Shown here: positions 54,859 to 64,000 of the stretch, one piece after another
Layout of the letters: each line of letters begins with the position of its first letter
How positions within the stretch are numbered: position 1 is the stretch's first letter
Assembly (NCBI RefSeq): GCF_900177535.1
Contig: NZ_FXAJ01000001.1
Span: 558,001-622,000, forward strand
DNA: 64,000 bases
Source: Priestia filamentosa
Lineage (GTDB): Bacteria; Bacillota; Bacilli; Bacillales; Bacillaceae_H
Reading direction: 5' to 3'
Position numbers and translations under genes: made by a program
The notes under the pieces: generated by a model
Database searches by the model: none
Seen by the model: only the letters and a program-made list of their open reading frames with translations
What the model was told of the DNA's origin: nothing

Positions 54859-55218
54859 TTGAATAATTTAGCGTATAAATTAAAGGAAAAAGAAAGAGAA
54901 GTTGTCCAGCACGAAATTAAACATGTAACAAAAAAGAAAAAAGTACGTCTTCCTTTAGGTGAAAAGCTTATTTATGTAACGTTTTGTGGGTTTATGCTGT
55001 TCGGTTCGATTCAGTTTATTTCGAATCAAGCTGCTCTATATGAAGCAAATGCGAGTGTGCAAAAAGTAGAAGAAAAAGTAAAAGCTCAAAAAACAGTAAA
55101 TATGGATTTAAATGATCAAGTAAAAGAGCTTAGTCAATATGATCGCATTTTAGAAAAAGCTAAAAAACTCGGCTTAGAAATGAATGCAGACAATGTGAAA
55201 GTTGTGAGTGAGAAGTAA
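54859..55218 (+). CDS. ftsL: Cell division protein FtsL
   Basis: The 119-residue bitopic protein has a basic cytoplasmic N-terminus (KKKKVRLPLGEK), one helix (LIYVTFCGFMLFGSIQFISNQ, about 39-59) and an extracytoplasmic coiled coil with leucine-zipper-like heptads. FtsL forms a complex with DivIC and DivIB and regulates septal PBP2B/FtsW. The start is TTG 54859 after GGGAGGGG. Its stop overlaps the pbpB ATG (TAATG). Confidence 0.93.
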   Translation: MNNLAYKLKEKEREVVQHEIKHVTKKKKVRLPLGEKLIYVTFCGFMLFGSIQFISNQAALYEANASVQKVEEKVKAQKTVNMDLNDQVKELSQYDRILEKAKKLGLEMNADNVKVVSEK

Positions 55219-57437
55219 TGTCGAAACAAAACAATCGATCAATACGAAAAGGGGCAGCGATATTAATTTTAATATTTGGTTCGCTCTTTTTTGTGTTAGC
55301 TGGTCGCTTTTTTTATATCGAAGTCACAGGAAAAGCAAACGGTCAGCTTTTAGCTTCACGAGCTGAGAAAGCTCATACGCATAAAAGCACAATTGAAGCT
55401 CATCGGGGCACAATTTATGATCGAAAGGGTACTGCTGTTGCCGAAGATACAACAGCGTATACCGTGATTGCTATTTTGGACAAAGATTATGAAGACCATG
55501 TCAAAGATCCAGAAAAAACAGCAGAAAAGCTTGCCCCTCTTCTTGATATGAAAGAAGAAAAGCTGCTTTCGCTCTTAACGAGAAAAGGAGCGTTTCAAGT
55601 TGAGCTTGGCCCAGGCGGACGTAATATTAATCATGAGCTTCGAGCAAAGATTGAAAAGTTAAATCTACCTGGAATAGGATTTAAAGAGAGTTCCAAACGC
55701 TTCTATCCAAATGGGGAGTTTGCTTCTCATATCATTGGGTATGCTCAAAAAAATGATAAAGGTGAAACTGTTGGAATGATGGGGATTGAAAAGCAGTTTA
55801 ACGACGCTTTAACAGAAAAGGATGGCTATATGACGTATGAAAGTGACTCCACGGGTTTAAAGCTTCCTAATCCAAAAGAATCCATTGTTGCACCTAAGCA
55901 AGGAAAAGATGTGTATTTAACAATCGACCAAAAAATTCAAGTCTTTTTGGAAGAGTCAATGAGCGAAGTGCAAAAAGAGTATGAACCATCAAGTATTATT
56001 GGCATTGTAGCAAATCCTAAAACAGGCGAGATTTTGGCTATGTCAAATAGACCTGGATTTAATCCAAATCAGCGGAACATCCAGAACTTTGGAAACAGTG
56101 CTATAAGCTCTCGGTTTGAGCCTGGCTCAACAATGAAGATTTTCACCCTCTCAGCAGCTGTTGATGCAGGAGTATACAACGGAGATGAGCTGTATAAATC
56201 AGGAAGTTATAAAGTAGGCGGCAGTAAAATTGGCGACCATAACAATGGTGTTGGCTGGGGGCCTATCACATATAACGAAGGAGTACAGCGTTCTTCAAAT
56301 GTCGCTTTCGCAAAGCTTGCAATGGAGAAAATTGGTCCTGATCGACTTATGGAATACTTTAAGAAATTTGGTCTTGATAAAAAGACAGGAATTAATATCC
56401 CTGGCGAAGTAGGAAGTAAATTTGTGTACAATAAACCGCTTGAACAAGTTACAACAGCATTTGGACAAGGCTCAGCTATTACAGCTATTCAACAAATCCA
56501 AGCTGTAACGGCAGTTGCCAATGACGGAAAAATGATGAAGCCGTATGTTGTGAAAAAAGTGGTTGATTCTCAAAAAGATAAAGTGATTTCAGAAACAAAA
56601 CCAGAAGTAGTAAGCAAACCAATCTCTGCTGAGTCTGCAAAGGAAGTACGTAAACTGCTTCGTACGGTTGTTACAGGCGAGCATGGAACAGGGGCTGCTT
56701 ACGATATTGATGGATATGAAGTAGCAGGGAAGACAGGAACAGCACAAATTGCGGGAGAGGACGGTAAGTATCTGACAGGCCGTGAAAACTATACGTTTTC
56801 ATTTATGGGAATGGCTCCAGCAGATGATCCTGAATTAGTGATGTACGTTGCTGTTAAGCAGCCTCATTTGAAAGCATATGAAACAGGTGGAAAGCCAGTT
56901 GCAGAAGTGTTCAATCCGACAATGCAAAAAAGTTTGCAGTATTTACAGGTGAAACCTAGTGAAGAAGAAAAAGAGAAAACAAAATCTAGTGAAACAAAGT
57001 ATGGAAACACGCTAGATTCATATGTTGGTTCTTCTGTTGAGGAAGCAAAGAAAGAATTAACAGGAAAAGGGCTATCTCCAGTTATTATTGGGAACGGAGA
57101 AACGATTGCAGAGCAGCAGCCTGCTCCAGGTTCGAGAATCATTTATGGAAACAAGGTTTTCCTACAAACAGATGGTTCACCAACAATGCCTGATTTGACC
57201 GGATTTTCTTACCGTGATGTGCTCGAAATTAGCGAGCTGCTTAATTTAAAGACAGCTATTAGCGGTCACGGATATGTAGCAAAAGGCAGTCAAAGTATTA
57301 AAAAAGGTGCCTCATTGGAAAATAAAAGTCTTTTAAGCGTGGAACTTCACTCAGCAAAGAAAGCAGCTGAAGAGAAGCGAGAAGATAGTGATGAAGAACA
57401 AGAAGAATCAAGTGACAGCAACGCACCGCTTGATTAA
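55218..57437 (+). CDS. pbpB: Penicillin-binding protein 2B (septal transpeptidase)
   Basis: The 739-residue class B PBP has one N-terminal membrane anchor (about 12-30), a dimerisation domain and a transpeptidase domain. The motifs are STMK (304-307), SSN (359-361) and KTG (505-507). Two PASTA domains follow at about 593-650 and 652-712, and the C-terminal tail is acidic. PBP2B cross-links septal peptidoglycan with FtsW. It overlaps ftsL by one base. spoVD is a close paralogue next door. Confidence 0.95.
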   Translation: MSKQNNRSIRKGAAILILIFGSLFFVLAGRFFYIEVTGKANGQLLASRAEKAHTHKSTIEAHRGTIYDRKGTAVAEDTTAYTVIAILDKDYEDHVKDPEKTAEKLAPLLDMKEEKLLSLLTRKGAFQVELGPGGRNINHELRAKIEKLNLPGIGFKESSKRFYPNGEFASHIIGYAQKNDKGETVGMMGIEKQFNDALTEKDGYMTYESDSTGLKLPNPKESIVAPKQGKDVYLTIDQKIQVFLEESMSEVQKEYEPSSIIGIVANPKTGEILAMSNRPGFNPNQRNIQNFGNSAISSRFEPGSTMKIFTLSAAVDAGVYNGDELYKSGSYKVGGSKIGDHNNGVGWGPITYNEGVQRSSNVAFAKLAMEKIGPDRLMEYFKKFGLDKKTGINIPGEVGSKFVYNKPLEQVTTAFGQGSAITAIQQIQAVTAVANDGKMMKPYVVKKVVDSQKDKVISETKPEVVSKPISAESAKEVRKLLRTVVTGEHGTGAAYDIDGYEVAGKTGTAQIAGEDGKYLTGRENYTFSFMGMAPADDPELVMYVAVKQPHLKAYETGGKPVAEVFNPTMQKSLQYLQVKPSEEEKEKTKSSETKYGNTLDSYVGSSVEEAKKELTGKGLSPVIIGNGETIAEQQPAPGSRIIYGNKVFLQTDGSPTMPDLTGFSYRDVLEISELLNLKTAISGHGYVAKGSQSIKKGASLENKSLLSVELHSAKKAAEEKREDSDEEQEESSDSNAPLD

Positions 57438-57472
57438 TAGATTAAAAGATTATGGTTTTCAATAAATCCAAT

Positions 57473-57517
57473 GTTCTCACAAGTAAGAGCGTTTAATTCT
57501 TATTTGTGGGAACTTTT
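57473..57517 (+). terminator. Terminator after pbpB
   Basis: A 16-bp stem with two G-U pairs, GTTCTCACAAGTAAGA (57473-57488) with 57498-57513, has only a short TTTT tail. Termination may be partial, leaving some read-through into spoVD. Confidence 0.7.
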
Positions 57518-57544
57518 GCTTGTGAATAGGCCTCCTCTGTTCGT

Positions 57545-57572
57545 TCTATATGAGAAAGTACAAGCATATAGT
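57545..57572 (+). promoter_or_regulatory. Possible sigma-E promoter of spoVD
   Basis: CATATAGT at 57565-57572 resembles the sigma-E -10 (CATAnnnT). A CTATAT core at 57546-57551, 13 nt upstream, partly fits the -35. spoVD is sigma-E-dependent in B. subtilis. Confidence 0.4.
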
Positions 57573-57608
57573 AGAGAACGAGCTTAAACGTAGGGGAGGA
57601 AACGTAAT

Positions 57609-59528
57609 ATGCGCGTGTCTGGAGTTACCGTTCGAAAGCGACTGTTAATCGTCCTTTTTGTCGGGATTCTTATCTTTTCGATTATTAACGTTCGCTTAGG
57701 ATACGTTCAGTTTGTATTAGGAGACACATTAACAGAGCAAGCCAAAAGTTTGTGGAGCCGAAACATTCCGTTTGAGCCAAAACGTGGCGAAATTCAAGAC
57801 CGAAATGGAGTAGAGCTTGCAACAAATAAAAGCGCCCCTTCTGTTTTAATTGTCCCCAGACAAATTGAAGATCCTGTAGAAACTGCAGAAAAGCTTGCTG
57901 CTGTACTTAATATGTCAAAAGAAAAAGCATACAAGCATGTTACAAAGAAAGCAGCAAGTGAACGAATTAATCCAGAAGGGCGTAAAATCTCTCATGAAAA
58001 AGCAAAAGAAATTCGCGCGCTTGGATTAAAAGGAGTTTATATTGCGGAAGATTCTATTCGTTATTATCCATTTGGAAGCTATTTATCTCACGTATTAGGG
58101 TTTGCAGGAATTGATAACCAAGGGCTAACAGGTCTTGAAGCATATTATGACAAGCAGCTTAGCGGGGAAAAAGGAGCAGTTGAATTTTACTCTGATGCAA
58201 AAGGTAAAAGAATGCCTAATATTGCAGATGACTATACGGCCCCTGTAGATGGACTAAATTTAAAGCTGACAATTGATACAAAAGTACAAACTATTTTAGA
58301 ACGGGAACTTGACCTTGCTGATTCTAAATACAATCCTGATGGAATGATTGCCATTGCAATGAATCCCAAAAATGGAGAGATTCTAGGCATGTCAAGTAGA
58401 CCGGATTTTGATCCAACAAATTTTAAAAATGTACCTGCTGATGTGTACAATCGAAATTTACCGGTTTGGAGCGCTTATGAGCCAGGATCTACATTTAAAA
58501 TTATTACGTTAGCTGCTGCTCTTGAAGAGAAAAAAGTAGATCTTGCTAAAGATACGTTTGTTGATGATGGATCAATTGAGGTAGGAGGCTCAACTCTTCA
58601 CTGTTGGAAGAGAGGCGGACATGGTGAACAAACATTTTTAGAAGTTGTACAAAATTCCTGTAACCCAGGTTTTGTAGAGCTTGGAGAACGTCTCGGCAAA
58701 GAGAAGCTTTTTGATTATATTAAAGACTTTGGCTTTGGACAAAAAACAGGAATTGATTTACAGGGAGAGAGCAAAGGGATTTTATTTAATCTTGACCGCG
58801 TTGGTCCTGTTGAACAAGCAACAACAGCATTTGGTCAAGGTGTATCTGTAACGCCTATTCAACAAGTTGCAGCTGTTTCTGCTGCAGTAAATGGTGGTAC
58901 TCTTTATACGCCACATATTGCCAAAGAATGGACAGATCCTGTTACAGGAAAAGTCGTGAAAAAGCAGGCACCTGAAGCGAAGCGTAAAGTTATTTCAGAG
59001 AAAACGTCTGAGCAAATACGCTATGCACTTGAAAGCGTCGTTGCAAAAGGTTCTGGTAAAGGTGCATATGTAGAAGGGTATCGAGTTGGAGGAAAAACAG
59101 GAACAGCGCAAAAAGTAAAAGATGGAAAATATCTAGAAAATAATCATATTGTTTCTTTTATCGGCGTAGCTCCTGCGGATGACCCAGAGCTTGTTGTATA
59201 TGTAGCTGTTGATAATCCAAAAGGAACCGTACAGTTTGGAGGAGTAGTAGCAGCTCCGATTGTCGGAAACATTATGGAAGATAGCTTGCGAGCAATGGGA
59301 GTTAAACCGCGTAAAGATCAGATTGAAAAAGAACTAACATGGCTTGACACACCAATGATTGAAACACCAGATTTAGTAGGTCTAGATAAAAAAGACTTAC
59401 GCGAGCAGCTTGTTGATTTAAAAATAGATGCAAGCGGAAAAGGAGATGTTGTTGTGAAACAGTCTCCAAAAGCTGGAACAAAACTTAAAGCAGGGTCTAC
59501 GGTTAGAATTTATTTAGGAAAAAAATAA
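57609..59528 (+). CDS. spoVD: Stage V sporulation protein D (cortex-specific penicillin-binding protein)
   Basis: The 639-residue class B PBP has an N-terminal anchor (about 10-30), STFK (294-297), SCN (350-352, Cys in place of the second Ser of PBP2B) and KTG (496-498). One C-terminal PASTA domain follows (about 580-638). SpoVD pairs with SpoVE to build spore cortex in the mother cell. SpoVD cysteines are substrates of the StoA thiol reductase in B. subtilis; C332 and C351 are visible here. The ATG at 57609 follows AGGGGAGGAAACGTA. Confidence 0.95.
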   Translation: MRVSGVTVRKRLLIVLFVGILIFSIINVRLGYVQFVLGDTLTEQAKSLWSRNIPFEPKRGEIQDRNGVELATNKSAPSVLIVPRQIEDPVETAEKLAAVLNMSKEKAYKHVTKKAASERINPEGRKISHEKAKEIRALGLKGVYIAEDSIRYYPFGSYLSHVLGFAGIDNQGLTGLEAYYDKQLSGEKGAVEFYSDAKGKRMPNIADDYTAPVDGLNLKLTIDTKVQTILERELDLADSKYNPDGMIAIAMNPKNGEILGMSSRPDFDPTNFKNVPADVYNRNLPVWSAYEPGSTFKIITLAAALEEKKVDLAKDTFVDDGSIEVGGSTLHCWKRGGHGEQTFLEVVQNSCNPGFVELGERLGKEKLFDYIKDFGFGQKTGIDLQGESKGILFNLDRVGPVEQATTAFGQGVSVTPIQQVAAVSAAVNGGTLYTPHIAKEWTDPVTGKVVKKQAPEAKRKVISEKTSEQIRYALESVVAKGSGKGAYVEGYRVGGKTGTAQKVKDGKYLENNHIVSFIGVAPADDPELVVYVAVDNPKGTVQFGGVVAAPIVGNIMEDSLRAMGVKPRKDQIEKELTWLDTPMIETPDLVGLDKKDLREQLVDLKIDASGKGDVVVKQSPKAGTKLKAGSTVRIYLGKK

Positions 59529-59594
59529 ACTCTACGGGCAATTTTATAAAGGTTAGCGTATGCTTAGCGGATTTGGAAATGAAATTATTTCAAG

Positions 59595-59632
59595 AAATAA
59601 GCCTTGGGGAATTCCCCCGTGGCTTATTTTTC
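59595..59632 (+). terminator. Terminator of spoVD
   Basis: AAATAAGCC (59595-59603) pairs with GGCTTATTT (59621-59629) outside an inner GGGGAATTCCCC, followed by Ts. Confidence 0.8.
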
Positions 59633-59671
59633 TGTAAAATGGGAAGAGGAATGACGCAACTAACCCTTATA

Positions 59672-59700
59672 TTGAGTTTGTGGACATAAAAAGATACAAG
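59672..59700 (+). promoter_or_regulatory. Possible sigma-A promoter of murE
   Basis: TTGAGT (59672-59677), a 17-nt spacer and TACAAG (59695-59700) sit 31 nt before murE. The match is moderate. Confidence 0.35.
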
Positions 59701-59731
59701 AATGGTTTAGGTAAAGGAAGGTTTGAATACA

Positions 59732-61210
59732 ATGAAACTAACAGAATTAATTAACGTTTTGCCAAAGTGGCAGTTCAACGTTACAAGTAACGAAAATCCA
59801 GAGATTACTTCTCTTAAGATGGACAGCCGAGAAGTTGAAGAAGGCTCCCTGTTCTTCTGTGTGAAAGGGTATACGGTTGACGGACATGACTATGCCAAAA
59901 CAGCAGTTGAAAAAGGTGCAGTAGCTCTTGTAGCAGAACATGAGCTAGATGTTGATATTCCGGTTGTGATTGTTAAAGACACAAGACGAGTTATGGCTTT
60001 GCTTGCTAACTTTTTTTACGGACAACCAACTGAGAAGTTAAAGCTTATTGGCGTAACAGGAACAAACGGAAAAACAACAGTAACGCATTTATTAGAAGCT
60101 ATTTTTCAAGAGAAAAAACAAAAAACAGGTGTTATTGGCACAATTGAAACAAGAATTGGTTCCGAAGTTTATCCTGTTCAAAACACAACTCCTGAATCGC
60201 TTGCCCTACAAGGTATTTTTAGCAAGATGGCTGATGAAAATGTCGAAGTTGCAGCAATGGAAGTTTCATCACATGCGCTTGATTTAGGACGTGTTCACGG
60301 TTGTGATTACGATGTAGCTGTATTTACGAATTTAACACAAGATCACCTTGATTATCATCATACAATGGAAGAGTATCGCTATGCGAAAGGTCTTCTTTTC
60401 TCTCAGCTTGGAAACCGATTTGAGGAAACGTCTCCTAAATATGCTGTCCTAAATGCTGATGATGCTTCATCAGAACTATATGCCAAAATGACAACTGCTT
60501 TTCTACTAACGTATGGTATTCATGTGGAAAGCGACATTATGGCTCGCAATATTGAAATGACAAGTAGCGGAACAACGTTTGAGCTTGTAACGCCTCTTGG
60601 AAATAAGACAATGCACGTTAATTTAATTGGTGAGTTTAGCATTTATAATATTTTAGCTGCAGCATCGGCTGCATTTGCGCTTAATGTAGATTTAGAAACA
60701 ATTGTAGCAGCTCTTTCTAAAGTAAAAGGCGTTGACGGTCGTTTTGAGGTTGTCAATGGAGGACAAGACTATACAGTTATTGTCGATTATGCTCATACAC
60801 CAGATAGTTTAGAAAATGTGTTAAAAACGGTCAAACAATTTGCCGAGCAAAATATATATGTTATTGTTGGGTGTGGTGGAGACCGAGATAAAACCAAACG
60901 TCCAATCATGGCCAATGTAGCTGTGTCATATAGTACAGAAGCAATCTTTACTTCTGATAACCCGAGAAGTGAAGACCCAAAAGAAATTCTAAACGATATG
61001 ACAACAGAACTCACAGAAGAAAACTTTACAACAATTGAAGACCGTCGTGAAGCAATTCAGTATGCGATCAACAAAGCGCAGGCTAAAGATGTTATCGTAA
61101 TTGCTGGTAAAGGTCATGAAACTTATCAAATTATCGGTGGAACTGTTAATGACTTTGATGATCGCAAAGTTGCACTAGAATCTATTGAAAGCAAAACGAA
61201 GCAGGCATAA
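59732..61210 (+). CDS. murE: UDP-MurNAc-tripeptide synthetase MurE (meso-diaminopimelate-adding)
   Basis: A 492-residue Mur ligase. The ATP loop is [17 protein letters not shown], the carbamylated-lysine region lies near [13 protein letters not shown], and [11 protein letters not shown] contains the DNPR motif that marks meso-DAP rather than lysine specificity. ATG 59732 lies 10 nt after AAAGGAAGG; TTG 59723 is too close. It adds the third stem-peptide residue in the cytoplasm, upstream of MraY's substrate. Confidence 0.97.
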   Translation: MKLTELINVLPKWQFNVTSNENPEITSLKMDSREVEEGSLFFCVKGYTVDGHDYAKTAVEKGAVALVAEHELDVDIPVVIVKDTRRVMALLANFFYGQPTEKLKLIGVTGTNGKTTVTHLLEAIFQEKKQKTGVIGTIETRIGSEVYPVQNTTPESLALQGIFSKMADENVEVAAMEVSSHALDLGRVHGCDYDVAVFTNLTQDHLDYHHTMEEYRYAKGLLFSQLGNRFEETSPKYAVLNADDASSELYAKMTTAFLLTYGIHVESDIMARNIEMTSSGTTFELVTPLGNKTMHVNLIGEFSIYNILAAASAAFALNVDLETIVAALSKVKGVDGRFEVVNGGQDYTVIVDYAHTPDSLENVLKTVKQFAEQNIYVIVGCGGDRDKTKRPIMANVAVSYSTEAIFTSDNPRSEDPKEILNDMTTELTEENFTTIEDRREAIQYAINKAQAKDVIVIAGKGHETYQIIGGTVNDFDDRKVALESIESKTKQA

Positions 61211-61250
61211 ACCTTAGATCTGTTTTTTGATGTTAAGAGGAGGAAATCAC

Positions 61251-62225
61251 GTGTTTGAGCAATTGATATTAGTAACAATTTTGGTGGGGTTTTTAGTAAC
61301 GGCGGTTTGTTCCCCTTTCTTCATCCCGTTTTTAAGACGTTTGAAGTTTGGCCAAAGCATTCGTGATGAGGGACCAAAATCACACCAGAAAAAAGCTGGA
61401 ACGCCAACAATGGGCGGAATTATGATTTTACTTTCCATCGTGATCACAACGCTTGTGATGACAAATATTTATCTAGAACCAACAGTTGAAACATTCTTAC
61501 TTCTATTTGTAACAATTGGATTTGGTTTATTAGGCTTTTTAGATGACTTTATTAAAGTGGTTCTAAAGCGTAACTTAGGATTAACGTCAAAGCAGAAACT
61601 GCTTGGGCAAGTTGTTATTTCCGTTATTTTTTACATTGTAGCGCGTTCAGCTAATCTATCAACAGCGGTGAATATTCCGGGTACAGATGTAGAAATCGAG
61701 CTTGGTATTTTTTATGTTATCTTTCTAATTATTTGGCTTGTTGGGTTTTCAAATGCCGTAAACTTAACAGACGGGCTTGACGGTCTTGTATCTGGAACAG
61801 GAGCGATTGCATTTGGAGCTTTTGCTGTGCTTGCTTGGTATGCAGGGCAGTTTAACGTAGCTATTTTCTCTGTAGCTGTTGTTGGAGCTTTACTTGGCTT
61901 CTTAGTTTTTAACGCTTATCCAGCAAAAGTATTTATGGGAGATACAGGTTCACTAGCGCTTGGAGGCGCTATTGCTACAATTGCCATTTTAATTAATGCT
62001 GAAATTCTGCTCATTATTATCGGAGGCGTATTTGTTATTGAGACGCTATCTGTTATTATTCAAGTTATTTCATTTAAAACGACAGGACGACGCATCTTTA
62101 AAATGAGTCCTCTTCATCACCACTATGAGCTTAGCGGATGGAGCGAATGGCGCGTTGTTATGACGTTCTGGACAGTTGGTTTACTATTTGCGATTTTAGG
62201 CATTTATATTGAGGTGTGGATTTAA
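61251..62225 (+). CDS. mraY: Phospho-N-acetylmuramoyl-pentapeptide-transferase
   Basis: A 324-residue polytopic enzyme (about ten helices) making lipid I from UDP-MurNAc-pentapeptide and undecaprenyl phosphate. Motifs are [46 protein letters not shown] and the SPLHHHYEL loop. GTG 61251 lies about 7 nt after AGAGGAGG; an in-frame upstream start is rejected because it precedes that site. murD starts immediately after its stop. Confidence 0.97.
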   Translation: MFEQLILVTILVGFLVTAVCSPFFIPFLRRLKFGQSIRDEGPKSHQKKAGTPTMGGIMILLSIVITTLVMTNIYLEPTVETFLLLFVTIGFGLLGFLDDFIKVVLKRNLGLTSKQKLLGQVVISVIFYIVARSANLSTAVNIPGTDVEIELGIFYVIFLIIWLVGFSNAVNLTDGLDGLVSGTGAIAFGAFAVLAWYAGQFNVAIFSVAVVGALLGFLVFNAYPAKVFMGDTGSLALGGAIATIAILINAEILLIIIGGVFVIETLSVIIQVISFKTTGRRIFKMSPLHHHYELSGWSEWRVVMTFWTVGLLFAILGIYIEVWI

Positions 62226-63572
62226 GTGAAAACAATCAAAACATATGAAAATCAAAATGTGGTTATTTTAGGATTAGCCAAAAGTGGGCTAGCCGCTTCT
62301 AAACTTCTACATAGACTTGGAGCTAATGTAACGGTAACAGACCGTACAGAACCAGAAGAAGAAGTAAAAAGAGAACTAGAAAAAGAGGGGATCTCTTCTG
62401 TATTTGGAGAGCACCCTCTATCCCTTTTAGATAATGCTTATATGGTTGTGAAAAATCCTGGAATTCCATATCGCATTCCTTTTCTCCAAGAAGCTTTAAA
62501 AAGAGAGATTCCTGTGATTACAGAAGTTGAGTTAAGCTATGAGCTGTCAGAAGCTCCAATTATCGGAATTACGGGAAGCAATGGGAAAACAACGACAACA
62601 ACTCTCATCTATGAGATTTTAGCAGCAGCCCAAAAAGAACCCCTCATTGCAGGCAATATTGGAACGGTTTCTTGTGAAGTTGGAGCTAAAGCAGAAAAAG
62701 ACCAAGTTATTGTTACAGAGCTTTCATCTTTTCAGCTTATGGGTATACGAGAATACAAACCTAAGATAGCTGTATTATTAAACATTTTTGATGCTCATTT
62801 AGACTATCATTCTTCAAAAGAGGAATATGTTGAAGCGAAGTTTAATTTATTTAGCCATCAGGATGAAGAAGATTACGCAGTTATCAATGCTGATGACCCT
62901 GTCATTTCTGCTAATCTCGGGAGTATCAAATCAAAAGTTGTCCCTTTTTCACGTCATAAAGAGCTGAAAGAGGGAGCTTATTTATCAGGAAATAAACTGA
63001 TGTTCCAAGAAGAGGAAATTATTAGCTGGGATGATGTTTTATTAAAAGGGGAGCACAATATTGAAAATGTTTTAGCAGCGATTGCTACATGCAAGCTTTA
63101 CGGAGCAAGCACAGAAGCGATTGTAAGTGTTTTGAAAACATTTACAGGTGTTAAACATCGAATGCAGTACGTTACAAATATTCATGGCCGAGCGTTTTAT
63201 AATGATTCAAAAGCAACGAATATTTTAGCAACAAAGGCAGCACTTTCTGGTTTTAAAGAAAACGTCATTTTATTAGCTGGCGGTCTTGATCGTGGAAATG
63301 GATTTGAAGATTTAGAAGATGCGCTCTCATGTGTAAAAACGCTTGTCACATTTGGAGAAACAGCGCCAAAGCTTGAAGAGACTGCAAAAAATGTGGGAAT
63401 ACAAACAATCAAATGTGTCGATAATGTAGAGAAGGCTGTTGCAGCAGCATATAAACTGTCAGAAGAAGGAGACGTTATTCTTTTATCACCTGCATGCGCA
63501 AGTTGGGATCAGTTTAAAACTTTTGAAGAGCGCGGTGACATGTTTATTAATTGCGTGCATAAGCTAAAATAG
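62226..63572 (+). CDS. murD: UDP-N-acetylmuramoyl-L-alanine--D-glutamate ligase
   Basis: A 448-residue Mur ligase adding D-Glu to UDP-MurNAc-L-Ala. The N-terminal VVILGLAKSGLAASKLLHRLG binds the uridine moiety. IIGITGSNGKTTTTTLI is the ATP loop, ELSSFQLMGI and FDAHLDYH are conserved, and YNDSKATNILATKAAL lies in the C-terminal domain. The start is GTG 62226, directly after the mraY TAA and about 10 nt from GAGGTGTGG. Confidence 0.97.
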   Translation: MKTIKTYENQNVVILGLAKSGLAASKLLHRLGANVTVTDRTEPEEEVKRELEKEGISSVFGEHPLSLLDNAYMVVKNPGIPYRIPFLQEALKREIPVITEVELSYELSEAPIIGITGSNGKTTTTTLIYEILAAAQKEPLIAGNIGTVSCEVGAKAEKDQVIVTELSSFQLMGIREYKPKIAVLLNIFDAHLDYHSSKEEYVEAKFNLFSHQDEEDYAVINADDPVISANLGSIKSKVVPFSRHKELKEGAYLSGNKLMFQEEEIISWDDVLLKGEHNIENVLAAIATCKLYGASTEAIVSVLKTFTGVKHRMQYVTNIHGRAFYNDSKATNILATKAALSGFKENVILLAGGLDRGNGFEDLEDALSCVKTLVTFGETAPKLEETAKNVGIQTIKCVDNVEKAVAAAYKLSEEGDVILLSPACASWDQFKTFEERGDMFINCVHKLK

Positions 63573-63642
63573 GAGCTTGTCTCAAAAACTGTTCACACCT
63601 TAGGAAGAAGCTCTGAATTCTTGTAGTCAGAGGTGTGCTACA

Positions 63643-64000
63643 TTGTCAACTAAAAAAACAACGCCAGATTTCATTTTAATTGTATTAACTCTTTCATTGC
63701 TTACAATTGGACTCATTATGGTGTACAGTGCAAGTGCTGTATGGGCTTCGTACAAGTTTGATGATTCGTTCTTTTTTGCTAAAAGACAGCTATTGTTTGC
63801 AGGGCTTGGGGTATGTGCCATGTTTGTTATTATGAACATTGATTACTGGACATGGCGGAAATGGTCAAAATCCCTTATTATCATTTGCTTTGTGCTTCTT
63901 GTACTTGTTCTCGTTCCTGGAGTAGGGATGACACGAAACGGCTCTACAAGCTGGATTGGCGTTGGAGCTTTTTCCATTCAGCCTTCAGAGTTCATGAAGC
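63643..64000 (+). CDS. spoVE: Stage V sporulation protein E (SEDS glycosyltransferase), 3' truncated by window edge
   Basis: The visible 119 codons match the N-terminus of SpoVE: STKKTTPDFILIVLTLSLLT, GLIMVYSASAVWASYKFDDSFFFAKRQLLFAG, NIDYWTWRKWSK and SWIGVGAFSIQPSEFMK, the signature of the SEDS (FtsW/RodA) family. SpoVE polymerises cortex glycan with SpoVD. The start is TTG 63643, 6 nt after AGAGGTG. The position after murD is that of B. subtilis spoVE; an FtsW paralogue is less likely. Confidence 0.93.
   Translation, partial: MSTKKTTPDFILIVLTLSLLTIGLIMVYSASAVWASYKFDDSFFFAKRQLLFAGLGVCAMFVIMNIDYWTWRKWSKSLIIICFVLLVLVLVPGVGMTRNGSTSWIGVGAFSIQPSEFMK

Overview
The window reads as a core chromosomal segment of an endospore-forming, low-G+C Bacillota of the family Bacillaceae. 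Nearly every gene has a recognisable Bacillus subtilis counterpart. Spore genes run through it (sleB, ypeB, spoIVA, spoVD, spoVE, ylbJ, ylbO, prsW), as do bacillithiol genes (ypdA, bshC), menaquinone and heptaprenyl genes, and a TRAP-regulated trp operon. It is not B. subtilis itself: gene order, several losses (mraZ, aroH) and one extra gene differ. I cannot name the species. I see no rRNA, tRNA, CRISPR array, insertion sequence or prophage. Identifications rest on remembered family features and motifs read in the sequence, not on a search.

Layout. 1-5246: ypdA (5' end outside the window), a convergent L-asparaginase, prsW and the germination pair sleB-ypeB. 5334-14627: ypfA-ypfB-cmk-plsC-S1 homologue-fni, then a tiny antisense-strand ypzI, yphA, der, gpsA, yphE and yphF. 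14675-21245: spoIVA, hbs, folE-mtrB (mtrB encodes TRAP), hepS-menG-hepT and ndk. 21297-34342: cheR and the aromatic supra-operon aroC-aroB / trpEDCFBA-hisC-tyrA-aroA. The trp genes have their own sigma-A-type promoter and a leader with 11 regularly spaced UAG/GAG triplets followed by a terminator. 34442-39709: ypiA, ypiB, ypiF, the menaquinol:cytochrome c reductase genes qcrABC, and ypjA. 39780-51806: the ylb block (ylbD to ylbQ plus a DUF3397 gene), including a probable CsfG sporulation small RNA between ylbG and rsmD and an unfamiliar secreted protein between ylbE and ylbF. 51888-64000: bshC and the division and cell-wall cluster rsmH-ftsL-pbpB-spoVD-murE-mraY-murD-spoVE (3' end outside the window).

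How the parts work together. folE-mtrB supplies the TRAP protein that controls the trp leader 7 kb downstream. hepS/hepT and menG make menaquinone, the electron donor of QcrABC. pbpB/ftsL serve vegetative septation and spoVD/spoVE serve spore cortex synthesis, both fed by the MurE-MraY-MurD precursor steps. SleB/YpeB later degrade the cortex on germination.

Most notable points: (i) the ypjA|ylbD junction joins blocks that lie on opposite replichores in B. subtilis, as expected from an inversion around the terminus; (ii) mraZ is missing from the head of the division cluster; (iii) the secreted-protein gene at 40502 has its ribosome binding site and TTG start inside a long hairpin; (iv) a probable CsfG RNA with a sigma-G-like promoter; (v) the TRAP leader has a second, irregular upstream cluster of triplets. 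I found no convincing undescribed multi-gene system.
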